Assembly (NCBI GenBank): GCA_025353725.1
Contig: JANXOF010000081.1
Coordinates: 124,001 to 188,000, forward strand
Length of the DNA stretch: 64,000 nt
Reading direction: 5' to 3'
From: Polyangiaceae bacterium
Lineage (GTDB): Bacteria > Myxococcota_A > Polyangia > Polyangiales > Polyangiaceae
Numbering within the stretch: the stretch's first letter is position 1; every line of letters starts with the position of its first letter. This document shows positions 25,390 through 34,450 of the stretch, piece after piece. The position numbers and the translations under genes are program-made. Under the pieces are notes generated by a model that saw only the letters and a program-made list of their open reading frames with translations, was not told where the DNA came from and made no database searches.

Positions 25390-28356
25390 ATGGCACGGTC
25401 CCCTTCTCCAGGCTCGACACATCGGCCCCCGACGACGCCGCGATCGGCACGACTCGAACTGGATTCGATTGAGGTGTTCGGGGCACGGGAACACAACCTC
25501 GATGTCCCTCACCTGTCGATACCAAAGCGCGCGCTTGTCGTATTCACTGGGCCGAGCGGCTCAGGAAAGTCGTCGCTCGCGTTCGACACGCTCTACGCCG
25601 AAGGCCAACGTCGTTACCTCGAGACGTTGAGTTCTTACGCACGGCAGTTTCTCGGGCAACTCGAGAAACCGCGTGTCGATCGCATTCGCGGATTGTCACC
25701 AACGATTGCCATCGAGCAAAAAAGCGCGGCGTCGAATCCGCGCTCGACCGTGGGCACAATTACTGAAGTTCACGACTACGTTCGCGTTCTCTACGCACGA
25801 ATTGGCGAGCAGCATTGCGTCACGTGCGACAAAGCCGTGAAGGCCCGCAGCGCGCAAGAGATCGCAAAGGAGCTGCTCTCGCTGCCGAAAGGCACGAAGC
25901 TTCGCGTGCTGGCGCGGCTCGTGACACACCGCAAGGGTGAGCACCGTGAGCTCTTCGCCGACCTTAAAAAACGAGGCTTTTTGCGCGCTGATGTCGCGTC
26001 TGGCGCGGGAAAAGCGAGGGCCGAGGAGATTACGCTCGACGAGCCGCCGACGCTCGAAAAGCACGTAAAGCATACGATTGACCTCGTCGTTGACCGCGTT
26101 GTCGTTGGGTCGACGGGCGCCACGCGCGTTACCGAGGGGGTCGAGGTCGCGCTTCTCGAGGGGAAGGGCGAGCTCATCGCCTCGTTCGGCGACCAACGCA
26201 GCGTGTTCAGCGCCAATCGCGCGTGTTGCGGAAAGAGTTACCCGGAACTCTCCCCCGCAAGCTTTTCGTTCAATAGCCCGCTTGGCATGTGTCCAGACTG
26301 CAACGGTCTCGGGACGCGCGCCGAAATCGACGCTTCGCTTATCGTCACAAGCCCGGCGCTCTCGATAAAAAAAGGAGCGATAGCGCCGTGGGCGGCCGCT
26401 ATGACACGCGGTGATGGCTGGGTGTATCGCATCGCCGAAGCCGCGGCGCGCGCGTGTGAAGTTAGCCTCGAAACGGCGTGGAAGGACATCCCGAAAGAAA
26501 AGCAAAAGAAGCTTCTGCACGGAATTGACGGAGACAAACTCCGGGTCAGTTGGGGCCGCGAGGGATCCGAAAGCCACGGCACTTTCGGCGTGACATTCGA
26601 GGGCGTGATCCCGAATCTCGAGCGGCTCTATCGCGACACGACGAGCGAGTCGATGCGTGAACACTACAAAAAATTTTTCCGCGACCGAACATGCAACGCC
26701 TGCGCGGGAAGGCGCCTGCGCGCCGAAAGCCAAACAGTGTTCGTCGGGGGGAAAACCATCGGCGATTTTTCGGCCATGACGGTTGAGCAGGCGGTCGCGC
26801 ATATCCGCGGGCTTTCGCTGCGGCCCGCTCAAAAGCACATCGCCGAGGGCGCCGTCACCGAGATCGAGAGTCGCCTCCGGTTCCTCCTCGATGTGGGGCT
26901 CGACTACCTCACGCTCGAACGACCCGGGCCGTCGCTTTCAGGCGGCGAGGCCCAACGCATTCGTTTGGCGAGCCAACTCGGCAGCGAGCTTTCTGGCGTG
27001 ATGTACGTGCTCGACGAGCCCTCGATAGGCCTTCACCCTCGTGACAACGCGCGCCTTATCGCGACGCTGCGCCACCTGCGCGATCTTGGCAATACCGTGC
27101 TTGTCGTCGAGCACGACGAAGAGACGATTCGCGCGGCCGACCACGTCTTTGATTTTGGACCAGGTGCGGGCCACCTCGGCGGAAAAGTGACGGCGCAAGG
27201 CACGCCCGACGCTATCGAAAAAAACCCGGAGAGCCTCACGGGCGCGTACCTCTCGGGTCGCAGCCGAATCGACGTGCCCGCGTCACGAAGGGCCCCAACC
27301 GCGTACGTCGAAGTCCTAGGCGCGCGAGAGCACAACCTGAAAAATGTCGACGTGAAGCTGCCACTCGGCGTTTTCGCGTGCGTCACGGGCGTCAGCGGCG
27401 CCGGAAAAAGCTCTCTCGTGAATGGCATTTTGCTCCCCGCGCTCGCGGCGCGACTCCACGCGAGTGTCGAGCACGTCGGAGCGCACAGAGCCCTCAAGGG
27501 AATCGAGGCTCTCGATAAAGTCATTGCCATTGATCAAAAACCTATAGGACGTACTCCGCGCTCGAACCCTGGCACCTACACGAAGGCCTTCGACCAAATT
27601 CGCGAAATTTTCTCCCAACTCCCCGAGGCGCGAGCGCGCGGTTACGACGCAGGGCGATTCAGTTTCAACGTAAAAGGCGGCCGCTGCGAATCGTGTCGGG
27701 GGGACGGAGAAGTCACGGTCGAGATGCACTTTCTCGCCGACGTGCGCGTGCCATGCGAGGTGTGTCACGGCACGCGCTACGCCGAAGCGACGCTTGAAAT
27801 CCTATTCAAAGGAAAGAGTATTGCGGCCATCTTGGATACGAGCGTTGCCGGCTGCCTCGAGCTTTTTAGCGCGTTTCCAGCTCTGCGGCGCGTTCTCGAT
27901 ACGCTCGTGTCCGTCGGCCTCGGTTACATGAAAATAGGCCAAAGCGCGCCTACTCTGTCGGGGGGCGAAGCGCAGCGCGTCAAGCTCTCGCGCGAGCTCG
28001 GTAAGGTTCAAACCGGCCGAACGCTTTACGTGCTCGACGAGCCTACGACCGGCCTACACTTCGAGGATATTCGGCGGCTACTCCTCGTGCTCCAACGCTT
28101 GGTCGACGCAGGCAACACGGTGATCGTTATCGAGCACAATCTCGATGTCATCAAATGCGCAGACTGGGTCATCGACCTTGGCCCCGAAGGCGGCGCAAAG
28201 GGCGGCGAGGTGGTGTGCGCAGGCACCCCTGAACATGTAGCGGGAGTACCTCAATCCTATACGGGACAGTTTCTCAAGGCGCTCGTCCGAAGGCATTCAC
28301 CTGGTAAGGCGACCCCACTTGCTTTAGGGTCCGCGAACATCTCAACAGGAGCTTGA
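25390..28356 (+). CDS. uvrA: UvrABC excinuclease subunit A
   Basis: 988 residues from the ATG at 25390; longer frames add only non-conserved residues. It has two ABC ATPase modules: Walker A GPSGSGKSS near residue 55 and GVSGAGKSS in the second half, two signatures of the type LSGGEAQRIRLA and LSGGEAQRVKLS, and two Walker B VLDEPSIGLHP and VLDEPTTGLH. Zinc modules: the CCGKSYPELSP...CPDC region and GRCESCRGDGEV...CEVCHGT. It recognises bulky DNA lesions and loads UvrB in nucleotide excision repair. A short Pro/Ser-rich N-terminal extension and slightly longer total length than the typical 940 residues are the only oddities. The 69-residue gene after it is coupled. Confidence 0.97.
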   Translation: MARSPSPGSTHRPPTTPRSARLELDSIEVFGAREHNLDVPHLSIPKRALVVFTGPSGSGKSSLAFDTLYAEGQRRYLETLSSYARQFLGQLEKPRVDRIRGLSPTIAIEQKSAASNPRSTVGTITEVHDYVRVLYARIGEQHCVTCDKAVKARSAQEIAKELLSLPKGTKLRVLARLVTHRKGEHRELFADLKKRGFLRADVASGAGKARAEEITLDEPPTLEKHVKHTIDLVVDRVVVGSTGATRVTEGVEVALLEGKGELIASFGDQRSVFSANRACCGKSYPELSPASFSFNSPLGMCPDCNGLGTRAEIDASLIVTSPALSIKKGAIAPWAAAMTRGDGWVYRIAEAAARACEVSLETAWKDIPKEKQKKLLHGIDGDKLRVSWGREGSESHGTFGVTFEGVIPNLERLYRDTTSESMREHYKKFFRDRTCNACAGRRLRAESQTVFVGGKTIGDFSAMTVEQAVAHIRGLSLRPAQKHIAEGAVTEIESRLRFLLDVGLDYLTLERPGPSLSGGEAQRIRLASQLGSELSGVMYVLDEPSIGLHPRDNARLIATLRHLRDLGNTVLVVEHDEETIRAADHVFDFGPGAGHLGGKVTAQGTPDAIEKNPESLTGAYLSGRSRIDVPASRRAPTAYVEVLGAREHNLKNVDVKLPLGVFACVTGVSGAGKSSLVNGILLPALAARLHASVEHVGAHRALKGIEALDKVIAIDQKPIGRTPRSNPGTYTKAFDQIREIFSQLPEARARGYDAGRFSFNVKGGRCESCRGDGEVTVEMHFLADVRVPCEVCHGTRYAEATLEILFKGKSIAAILDTSVAGCLELFSAFPALRRVLDTLVSVGLGYMKIGQSAPTLSGGEAQRVKLSRELGKVQTGRTLYVLDEPTTGLHFEDIRRLLLVLQRLVDAGNTVIVIEHNLDVIKCADWVIDLGPEGGAKGGEVVCAGTPEHVAGVPQSYTGQFLKALVRRHSPGKATPLALGSANISTGA

Positions 28357-28358
28357 CC

Positions 28359-28568
28359 ATGGAATCGTTTGAAAAGATGCTCGAGAAGGCGTTTGAAAAC
28401 AAGACGGCGAAAGAGCTCGTCAGCGCGCCTGTGGGCGCGCTCGCAGGGGTGTCGAAGACCGACGCGGAGCTCCTCGCAAAGGCGTTCGGTATCAAGACCA
28501 TCGAAGACCTCGCGACGAACAAGTACTTCGTCGCCGCGCAGCAGATCTCGGCCATCGCCAAGCGCTGA
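28359..28568 (+). CDS. 69-residue helix-hairpin-helix-like protein coupled to uvrA
   Basis: The ATG at 28359 is two bases after the uvrA stop and has AGGAG eight bases upstream inside the uvrA end. The protein is all-helical: ESFEKMLEKAFENKTAKELV, then GVSKTDAELLAKAFGIKTIEDLA. The second part (G-V-S-x-x-D-A-x-L-L-x-x-A-F-G-I-x-T-I-x-D-L-A) has the spacing of a helix-hairpin-helix, a non-specific DNA-backbone binding motif. I recall similar short proteins in myxobacteria without a function. Coupling with uvrA suggests a DNA-repair or DNA-binding accessory role (inference). Confidence 0.8.
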   Translation: MESFEKMLEKAFENKTAKELVSAPVGALAGVSKTDAELLAKAFGIKTIEDLATNKYFVAAQQISAIAKR

Positions 28569-28586
28569 GTCGCGCGAAGCCGCGAG

Positions 28587-28699
28587 CGCGCACCGCTTCC
28601 CACGGCCCGCCCGCGCCAGTCGTTGGGGGGGGTCGCCCAGAGCGGTGCGCGGCCACCCTATGCCTCTGCACTAATCGGAGCGGCCGCGAGCGGTGCGCG
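28587..28699. repeat. 11-bp repeat in one inverted and two direct copies
   Basis: agcggtgcgcg occurs at 28641-28651 and 28689-28699, and its inverse cgcgcaccgct at 28587-28597, in the 218-base gap between the uvrA follower and the YkuD gene. The outer inverted pair could form an 11-bp stem with a 43-base loop, possibly ending the uvrA transcript, though no T tract follows. It could also be a small repeat element. Confidence 0.6.
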
Positions 28700-28786
28700 C
28701 ACATTTCAGCGTACGCTCCTACCCTTTGGCCAAACGTATGCTAGCTACGCTGCGCGGTCGAAATCGGCCGTCAGGAGTAGCTGAAA

Positions 28787-30127
28787 ATGGCGCGTAATTC
28801 GTTTTCCGGTGTGGCGCTTCTTGCCTCTGTCTCAGCCTTGTCGTGCGGGCTGCTCGTAGGGTCGACAGGCTGTTCGACCTCGATAGCCGACGATGGCGCC
28901 GACCGCGAAGAGACGGGGTCGGTTCACGATCCGCTCCTCAGGAAGACCGCGAGCACGTCGCGATGGTCGTACCGAGGCTTGATGCCCAGACTCTCCGACG
29001 CGCGCATGACGGTCTCACTCGCGGGTCACACCGTGCGCGTCTCCGGCTTGCTGCCGTCCGGATACACCGGTTCGCTTCCGTTTTACGCCATTACGGAGCC
29101 TGACTCCTCGGGCTCGGGCCGTACGCAGGTACAGGTGGTCTATCCCATTGCGACCGTCGGCGAGGGCTCTGAAACGCTCGAAGGCCTGCCGACGCGGAAC
29201 CCAGAGCCGTTCACGTACGAGGTTTGCGGGGGCGAAAATGCGCACGCCTCGAACGAAATCGGCAGCTTCGGCGGCTTCCCGTTCATCGAGTACGTATGCA
29301 GCCACCGCGACCGCGACGGCCGCGTGCGTGGAGGTATCGCATTTCACGGCCCCATCACGAGCCGGGATCTCGAAGGCGCCTCGTTTTGGTCTCTCCTTCG
29401 CGGCCCCGTTTCGCACGCGTGCAACCGAATGCTTGGCGAGCACGTCCTCGAGCTCGCGCATCTCATCGGCTTCGACAATGGCAATCAAGGAACGCCCGTC
29501 AAGGTCATCGCCGAGCTCGATACGTGGCGCGGCAAGAGCGTTGACGTCGATTACCCCGCAAGCGGCTGGACCCGCCCCGCGGCGTCGCGGTCGTTCGTCT
29601 TCCCGACGTGGCAAGCCGTGCGCGGCCTGAGTGACGGCACGGCGAAGGTCGAGTTCCCGCAATGGGCTTGCGAGACGTCGCGATGCGCGAGCATGCCGGC
29701 AAATTCCGTCGACGAGACAACAGGTGGTCGTGAACGCGGAGCTGTCGCGTGCCCAGCGGCCTACCACGTCGAAACGGTCGGCTCGCGTGGTGGTTTGATG
29801 TGCATAAGCGATGACAACGTGAACGCGTGGGGCCCCTACACGGCCGGCATGGTCGACGCGTGTGTCGCGGCGGGGGGTGGTTCGGTCTGCCGCGGAAGCG
29901 ATCGTTGGGCGGCATCGTTCGCCAAGGGTCTGCGCGGTACCGGCGCATGCCCTGTCGGCGCGCGCTATGACTCGGTCACGGGTTATTGCGCAGAGGGCGA
30001 AAACGCGTTCGGCCCCTTCCCTGCCAGCACCGTTCAGCGATGTATCGATGCGGGCGGCGGCGAGGCGACGTGCCGTTCTGCGCGCTACAACCGATTCTTC
30101 CTCGCAGGACTCATCGGCAAGCTCTAA
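28787..30127 (+). CDS. Secreted protein with YkuD (L,D-transpeptidase-like) domain
   Basis: 446 residues. Signal sequence with Cys29 in S-T-G-C, a possible weak lipobox. The domain at about 140-225 has the L,D-transpeptidase active-site order: GIAFHGPI (His187), then SHACNRM (209-215) with catalytic Cys212. Canonical enzymes read S-H-G-C-x-R, so Gly is replaced by Ala211. Family enzymes cross-link peptidoglycan or attach proteins to it in the periplasm. After residue 330 come two Cys-rich repeats (CPAAYHVETVGSRGGLMC and CPVGARYDSVTGYC, each followed by FGP/WGP and a helix with paired Cys), which look like a duplicated disulfide-bonded binding module. Stand-alone gene. Confidence 0.8.
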   Translation: MARNSFSGVALLASVSALSCGLLVGSTGCSTSIADDGADREETGSVHDPLLRKTASTSRWSYRGLMPRLSDARMTVSLAGHTVRVSGLLPSGYTGSLPFYAITEPDSSGSGRTQVQVVYPIATVGEGSETLEGLPTRNPEPFTYEVCGGENAHASNEIGSFGGFPFIEYVCSHRDRDGRVRGGIAFHGPITSRDLEGASFWSLLRGPVSHACNRMLGEHVLELAHLIGFDNGNQGTPVKVIAELDTWRGKSVDVDYPASGWTRPAASRSFVFPTWQAVRGLSDGTAKVEFPQWACETSRCASMPANSVDETTGGRERGAVACPAAYHVETVGSRGGLMCISDDNVNAWGPYTAGMVDACVAAGGGSVCRGSDRWAASFAKGLRGTGACPVGARYDSVTGYCAEGENAFGPFPASTVQRCIDAGGGEATCRSARYNRFFLAGLIGKL

Positions 30128-30295
30128 CCGACGTCAACCGTATGCGCTTGAGCCTGATAGGCTCGAGCGCTCCGAGCGCGTGACTCTGGACTCCTCGTCA
30201 TCGCTCTTTTTGCGTGTTCCCACACGTATGCCGCGCACCGACGCCCAAGGTTACGGATCGACCAGCGTAACTCAGATGGCGAGGACTTCGACTCG

Positions 30296-30445
30296 TCACT
30301 CTATCGCGAGCAGGTCGCTTTCGTCTGAAGTCAAAACAGGCCACCCGCGCTCGCGGGCCAAGAGCACCACGTGGCCATCCACCGTATCTGTGGTTCCAGT
30401 GAGCCCAAACATCATCCCAGCAAGCGTGCCATCCATACTGGGCAT
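30296..30445 (-). pseudogene. PIN-domain (VapC-like) C-terminal remnant
   Basis: A 49-residue frame reading LTGTTDTVDGHVVLLARERGW-PVLTSDESDLLAIE. The G-T-T-D-x-V-D-x-H-V-V and V-L-T-S-D-x-x-D-L blocks are the third and fourth acidic motifs of PIN-domain ribonuclease toxins; the first half of the domain is absent because a TGA lies four codons before the ATG. After the stop, the same frame continues RVEVLAI and then another stop, which is how PIN proteins normally end, so the TGA inside looks like a nonsense change. I read this as a decayed toxin gene. No antitoxin is seen. Confidence 0.7.
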
Positions 30446-30459
30446 AACGTGAGGTCACG

Positions 30460-30960
30460 CTAGAATCCTGGGCCGGCCACGCTGGGCACGACCTTGCAGT
30501 CGTTGTCGAGGTCGGGGAGGCTAAGAAGGTGCGCACGGAAGCGCTGTTTTTGAGCCTCGAGGCCCGCAGGCGAAGAAAGGTTTGGCATGCGTAGGACCTC
30601 GGCGGAAAGCCGGATGGTCGCTCGGTCCACGCCGCAGTCCGTGAAGTCCGCGATACGCTCGTCCATAACTTTTTTTTCAGGCTCCGAGAATCCGCGTGTC
30701 TCGAACCGAAAGCTGAGCGTAGCGGCGTCGGTCTTTTCGGTGGTCGCGAAGACATAGAAGTTATCGTTCGTGTCCGTACACACCTTCTGCTCCTCGAACG
30801 ACCTGTTACCGGCTGCAACACTTGCTGTGAATGGCTTGCATCCGCGAACAGCATCGGTCCTCGAAACCGCGTTGGGCGCGTCGTCGGCAAGCTCGCCGCC
30901 ACAGGCCACGCTCAGCGAGGCGAAAGCAAATCCTAGAGACACGGCGAACGATCGAAGCAT
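30460..30960 (-). CDS. Putative lipoprotein
   Basis: 166 residues from the ATG at 30960, with AAGGAG seven bases upstream. Signal with lipobox S-V-A-C. The mature part has a small number of Cys (RGCKPF, KVCTD, TDCGVDR, NDCKV), probably two disulfides, an amphipathic helix EPEKKVMDERIADF and a Leu-rich helix. I recognise no family. The start is overlapped by an inverted repeat that covers the ribosome site (listed separately). Confidence 0.75.
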   Translation of the reverse strand: MLRSFAVSLGFAFASLSVACGGELADDAPNAVSRTDAVRGCKPFTASVAAGNRSFEEQKVCTDTNDNFYVFATTEKTDAATLSFRFETRGFSEPEKKVMDERIADFTDCGVDRATIRLSAEVLRMPNLSSPAGLEAQKQRFRAHLLSLPDLDNDCKVVPSVAGPGF

Positions 30961-30968
30961 GGGAAACT

Positions 30969-30991
30969 CCTTGGTTACGGGTACACCAAGG
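30969..30991 (-). promoter_or_regulatory. Hairpin over the ribosome site of the lipoprotein gene
   Basis: A perfect 7-bp inverted repeat, ccttggt (30969-30975) and accaagg (30985-30991), with a 9-base loop, lies just upstream of the lipoprotein ATG. In the mRNA the 3' arm contains part of the AAGGAG ribosome site, so the fold would hide it. This may tune translation, or be a protein-binding operator. Confidence 0.45.
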
Positions 30992-31110
30992 TAGGTGCAA
31001 GTATGACGCCAGGGTCCAGGGCTCGGCCCGTGCGTGCAGGCATGCGCAAGCATGCTTCGAGAACCTCGTGATGGTGAAGCTTCGTACCAGCCCTCACGCG
31101 GGATGGTTGC

Positions 31111-32955
31111 TCACTGCGCGAGTCGGGTTCGGCGGTACAGCGAGATAATCGGCACACCGTCGTGAGTGAGGACGTAGGCCGGTGTCGACGAGTGGTATTC
31201 CGTCCAAATATTGTAGTCGACCTCGTTCATGTGTTGCTCGTGGTGGACTATCGAAAGCTCCGCGTCGGCCGGGCTCCCGACGCCGCGCAACCAAGGCGGA
31301 ATTCGCTTTTCATCGATAAGCCGAACCCATGACGACCAAGCCGTGTCCATGAAGTAAAGCGTGTCGCCAGGCTTTGCGTATTCCGAGAGCCACGGCCCAA
31401 GGCTCTGGGTCGTAAAGCCCCAAAATTGTCGGTTCAAGCCGAGGTCCGCGCCGCCCGCGGTCCCGCCCGCGAAAGGCACGTACGCCGAGAGACCGAACGG
31501 GTGCGAGTGCACGGTCGTGGCGAGCGCTCCTCCGAACGTCAGCACCACGAGCGCGATGCGCAGCGCGACCAACGTTACCGCGTCGAGTTTCACGTACTTC
31601 GCCGTGAGTGTCTCAACCGCGGTGCTCACCACGTCAAATCCGCGACCCGCGACGATGGCAAGCAGTGGGTACGCCGTGATCCAATGCTTCGTTCCGCCGA
31701 AAATAGGCGTACGTGGCAACAGAAACGGACCGAGCGCGACGCCAATAGCAAGGAAGAGGAGAAGGTCAGTCTGCACGCGGTCGCTCTTCGGCCACGACGA
31801 TACCCAAGCGAAGGGGCGCGCGAACACGCCGCCCGCGACCGATAGCGCAGAAAAACCCGATCGAACCAGAGCGCGCCCCCGATCCGCCGCTCCAACCAGG
31901 ACGAGAACGAGCGTAGCGGTCGGAACGGTCGCCGCGATCATGACTGGCAAATAAGCGCGCGGCGACGGAGGCCCGAAGTACGTCTGACCGAGAAACTCAA
32001 TGTTATAGTATTCGTGATGAACGTGAAAATTGACGTACTCCTGAAAGCGCGGGAGCGTGTCGTTCCAAAGCCACGGCCATAGCAGAAGGAACACGCCGGG
32101 GCCTATCGTCGCCATCGCCATAAGCGACGTCGGAATGGGAATGCGGGAGCTACGCGAAGCCGCGCGCGACATCGCCTGCCCGTGCACCGCCAGCGCGTGA
32201 GGAAGGAAGACCGCCGGCAACATCCACGCGTTGTGCTTCGTCTCTAACGTGAGGCCGTACACGAGCCCCGCCGCGAGCGCCCAGCTGAGCCCACCCTCCC
32301 TCTCGGCGCGCCAATAAACGTAGATGCACGTGACCCACATCGCCATGATCGGCACGTCGAAGCACGCGAGGTGTGCGTGGTAGAACACGCGCGGCATCAG
32401 GCCGAGAGCGATGGCCGCGACTATGCCCGCGCGGCGTGAGTACGCCTTCGCCGCGAACGTGTACGTCACGAAAATCGCGAGGCCCATCATCAGCATTCCT
32501 GGAAAGCGAAACGCCGTGCTCTCGTCCGCGAAGACTTTCCACTTTTCATAAAAAAGCGTATGCGAGAGTGCAAAAAGGCTCTTCATGAGCGCAGGGTGTT
32601 CGTGATTGTTCGACCAAATGCCGTCAATATTTGCGCGGTCGAGCGCTTTGGCGGGCGACGCGAAGAGGAGCGCAAACCATCGTTTGTACTCGTAGGCCGC
32701 CGTGAAATAAAACCCTTCGTCGCGTGAGAAACCGAGACTGCGCGCCGTGGCCAATAGCCAACCGACGTAAACCGCGGCGAGTCCGCCGCCGATTAAAAGA
32801 TCGGCATGGGTCCGAGCGGTTTCACCACTCTTTAAAGGCGCCTTGCGAGCCGTTTTCGGAGCTTCGCTGTTCGACGCCGCTTCGTCCTGTTTCTGAGCGT
32901 CATCCTCTTTTATCGAAGTCGGCGGCTGGGTATTCGTCTCGCGGTCGGAGGTCAT
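31111..32955 (-). CDS. GT39-type integral membrane glycosyltransferase
   Basis: 614 residues. A charged cytoplasmic N-terminus of about 50 residues is followed by roughly ten membrane helices. The first outer loop carries LGFSRDEGFYFTA (acidic motif near residue 75) and later NNHEHPALMKS, typical of GT39/PMT-like and ArnT-like GT-C enzymes that take sugar from a polyprenyl-phosphate donor. Further features: FYHAHLACFDVPIMAMW and KHNAWMLPAVFLP in helices. The C-terminal part is a soluble outer domain. Acceptor unknown: lipid A, protein and cell-wall glycans are all possible. Its ATG overlaps the stop of the upstream gene by four bases, so both are one operon. Confidence 0.87.
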   Translation of the reverse strand: MTSDRETNTQPPTSIKEDDAQKQDEAASNSEAPKTARKAPLKSGETARTHADLLIGGGLAAVYVGWLLATARSLGFSRDEGFYFTAAYEYKRWFALLFASPAKALDRANIDGIWSNNHEHPALMKSLFALSHTLFYEKWKVFADESTAFRFPGMLMMGLAIFVTYTFAAKAYSRRAGIVAAIALGLMPRVFYHAHLACFDVPIMAMWVTCIYVYWRAEREGGLSWALAAGLVYGLTLETKHNAWMLPAVFLPHALAVHGQAMSRAASRSSRIPIPTSLMAMATIGPGVFLLLWPWLWNDTLPRFQEYVNFHVHHEYYNIEFLGQTYFGPPSPRAYLPVMIAATVPTATLVLVLVGAADRGRALVRSGFSALSVAGGVFARPFAWVSSWPKSDRVQTDLLLFLAIGVALGPFLLPRTPIFGGTKHWITAYPLLAIVAGRGFDVVSTAVETLTAKYVKLDAVTLVALRIALVVLTFGGALATTVHSHPFGLSAYVPFAGGTAGGADLGLNRQFWGFTTQSLGPWLSEYAKPGDTLYFMDTAWSSWVRLIDEKRIPPWLRGVGSPADAELSIVHHEQHMNEVDYNIWTEYHSSTPAYVLTHDGVPIISLYRRTRLAQ

Positions 32956-33887
32956 GGCGCCGGGCTCCTCGTGTCGAATTCAAAGCAGTACGCGCGCGGT
33001 CCACTGCCGGTGACGTCGGCCGTCAGCTCGCCGGTTTTGCCCGCGAGTTCGGGCGTGGGGAATTCGAACCCTGTCCAACCGGAGCCTACGCGGTGCACGT
33101 TCTGCCCGAGAGGCCGCCCGAACGCAGAGAAGGCAACCTCGATACGCTCGAGGCTAGGCGTTCGCTCGTAGAGCCATTGAACGCCGGAATGACCGTGAAG
33201 AGATTGGCCAAAAGCGACCCCAGAAACCTTAATACGAAGTGACCCACCGTTCCCCGGGGGTGACGCAAACACGCACGAGTGCGGGTGGTGGTCGAGCCCA
33301 TGAAGCACGGCGACCCCGACATAGGTTCCGCTGCTGCACACAAACCGTTCGCCTGGAACGGCGGGGCCTTGGGGAACGCCGAGGCCGCCCGGTTGGCCCG
33401 GACCGCGCTGCCACACGCACGGCACTTCGGCGTTGTTTTGGACCTGCGACACGCTCATCCGCGCGGGGGTGACGAGAGCGAGCACGTCCGTCAAAACCTG
33501 AACCGGCGCGGGATTGGCGTAGAGAGAAATCGCGAGCTTTCCGACGCGCTTCTCCGAAAGTTTGTTCCAACCGTCGAGCTCGGCGCGGTGGGCGCCGTGG
33601 ACGGCTACCTCGAAAGCACGCGCGAACCGCGTCTCATCGGGCCGCGCCTCGCGCGCTAAACCCGCGAGCTCGTCACCGAAAAACTCGCGCCCGATCGGAT
33701 CGGCCCAAAATGGAGCGAAAAGCACGAGATCACCGGTCCTCGCATCGGCGCTTACGGACGCGCGCGCGCTTCTCCAATCCGAGTCGGAGGCGACGTCGGC
33801 GGTCGTCTGCTTGACGTGCAAAGCGAGCTCGGCCACGCCGACGAGCGGAACGGCGGCAAGCGCCCAAACGAGAAGCTCCTTTTTCAA
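32952..33887 (-). CDS. Membrane-anchored periplasmic protein paired with the GT39 enzyme
   Basis: 311 residues: N-terminal membrane anchor (LLVWALAAVPLVGVAELAL) and a periplasmic part with strands and several Cys (EVPCVWQR, FVCSSGTY, HSCVFASPPG, YCFEFD). No known domain is obvious. The GLDHHPHSCVF and GHSGVQWLYER segments look like conserved ligand-binding loops. It ends at a 4-base overlap with the GT39 gene, and is divergent from the bactofilin operon 82 bases away. A role as accessory or acceptor-presenting partner of the glycosyltransferase is the simplest inference. Confidence 0.75.
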   Translation of the reverse strand: MKKELLVWALAAVPLVGVAELALHVKQTTADVASDSDWRSARASVSADARTGDLVLFAPFWADPIGREFFGDELAGLAREARPDETRFARAFEVAVHGAHRAELDGWNKLSEKRVGKLAISLYANPAPVQVLTDVLALVTPARMSVSQVQNNAEVPCVWQRGPGQPGGLGVPQGPAVPGERFVCSSGTYVGVAVLHGLDHHPHSCVFASPPGNGGSLRIKVSGVAFGQSLHGHSGVQWLYERTPSLERIEVAFSAFGRPLGQNVHRVGSGWTGFEFPTPELAGKTGELTADVTGSGPRAYCFEFDTRSPAP

Positions 33888-33969
33888 CGCGGCGCGAGCT
33901 TACCGTAAACATCACAAGCCGTGTGCTGAGGGATGACAGGAACGGAAGCCTGTACTACTAGCCGACCCG

Positions 33970-34386
33970 ATGGCGACGTCTTCAGCACGGTCGGGCGCGG
34001 GCAATTCGGCTGAAGCCGCAGACTTTGACGCCGTCATTGGCGCGTCCACGCGTGTGCGCGGTCGCGTCACCGGAGACGGCGACCTCCTCGTCGAGGGTCA
34101 GGTTGACGGCGACATCACCGTCCGCGGCGACGTCACCATAGAGCAGGGCGCGCGGGCCACGTCCGCCGTCGACGCGTTCGGGCTTACCGTGCGCGGGGAC
34201 CTCGAGGGTGACATTCGCGCGAGCGGCGTCGTTCGCATCGAGTTGGGCGCACGCGTTCGCGGTGACATCCAAGGCGACTTGATCGCACTCGAGGAAGGTG
34301 CTGAATTCGTCGGCCGGCTCGACGCAACATTTGAGCTCCCGCCCGAACTGAGCGGCGGAAACTCCGGAAGTGGACGTCGGCGCTGA
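33970..34386 (+). CDS. Bactofilin (first of three)
   Basis: 138 residues. The DUF583/bactofilin right-handed beta-helix is read as short repeats: VRGRVTGDGDLLVEGQVDGDI, VTIEQGARA, LTVRGDLEGDIRA and VRIELGARVRGDI. Flanked by short disordered tails, as usual. Bactofilins polymerise without nucleotides into cytoskeletal filaments that position cell-wall or chromosome-segregation factors. Three bactofilin genes in a row here resemble the bacN-bacO-bacP arrangement of Myxococcus, where the filaments anchor ParABS components. I do not assign individual symbols. Confidence 0.93.
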   Translation: MATSSARSGAGNSAEAADFDAVIGASTRVRGRVTGDGDLLVEGQVDGDITVRGDVTIEQGARATSAVDAFGLTVRGDLEGDIRASGVVRIELGARVRGDIQGDLIALEEGAEFVGRLDATFELPPELSGGNSGSGRRR

Positions 34387-34450
34387 GCGCTCTCTCGCGA
34401 ATCGGCCCCACGACCACGCACCAAGCATAGAGAAATAGACGGAGAACGAC

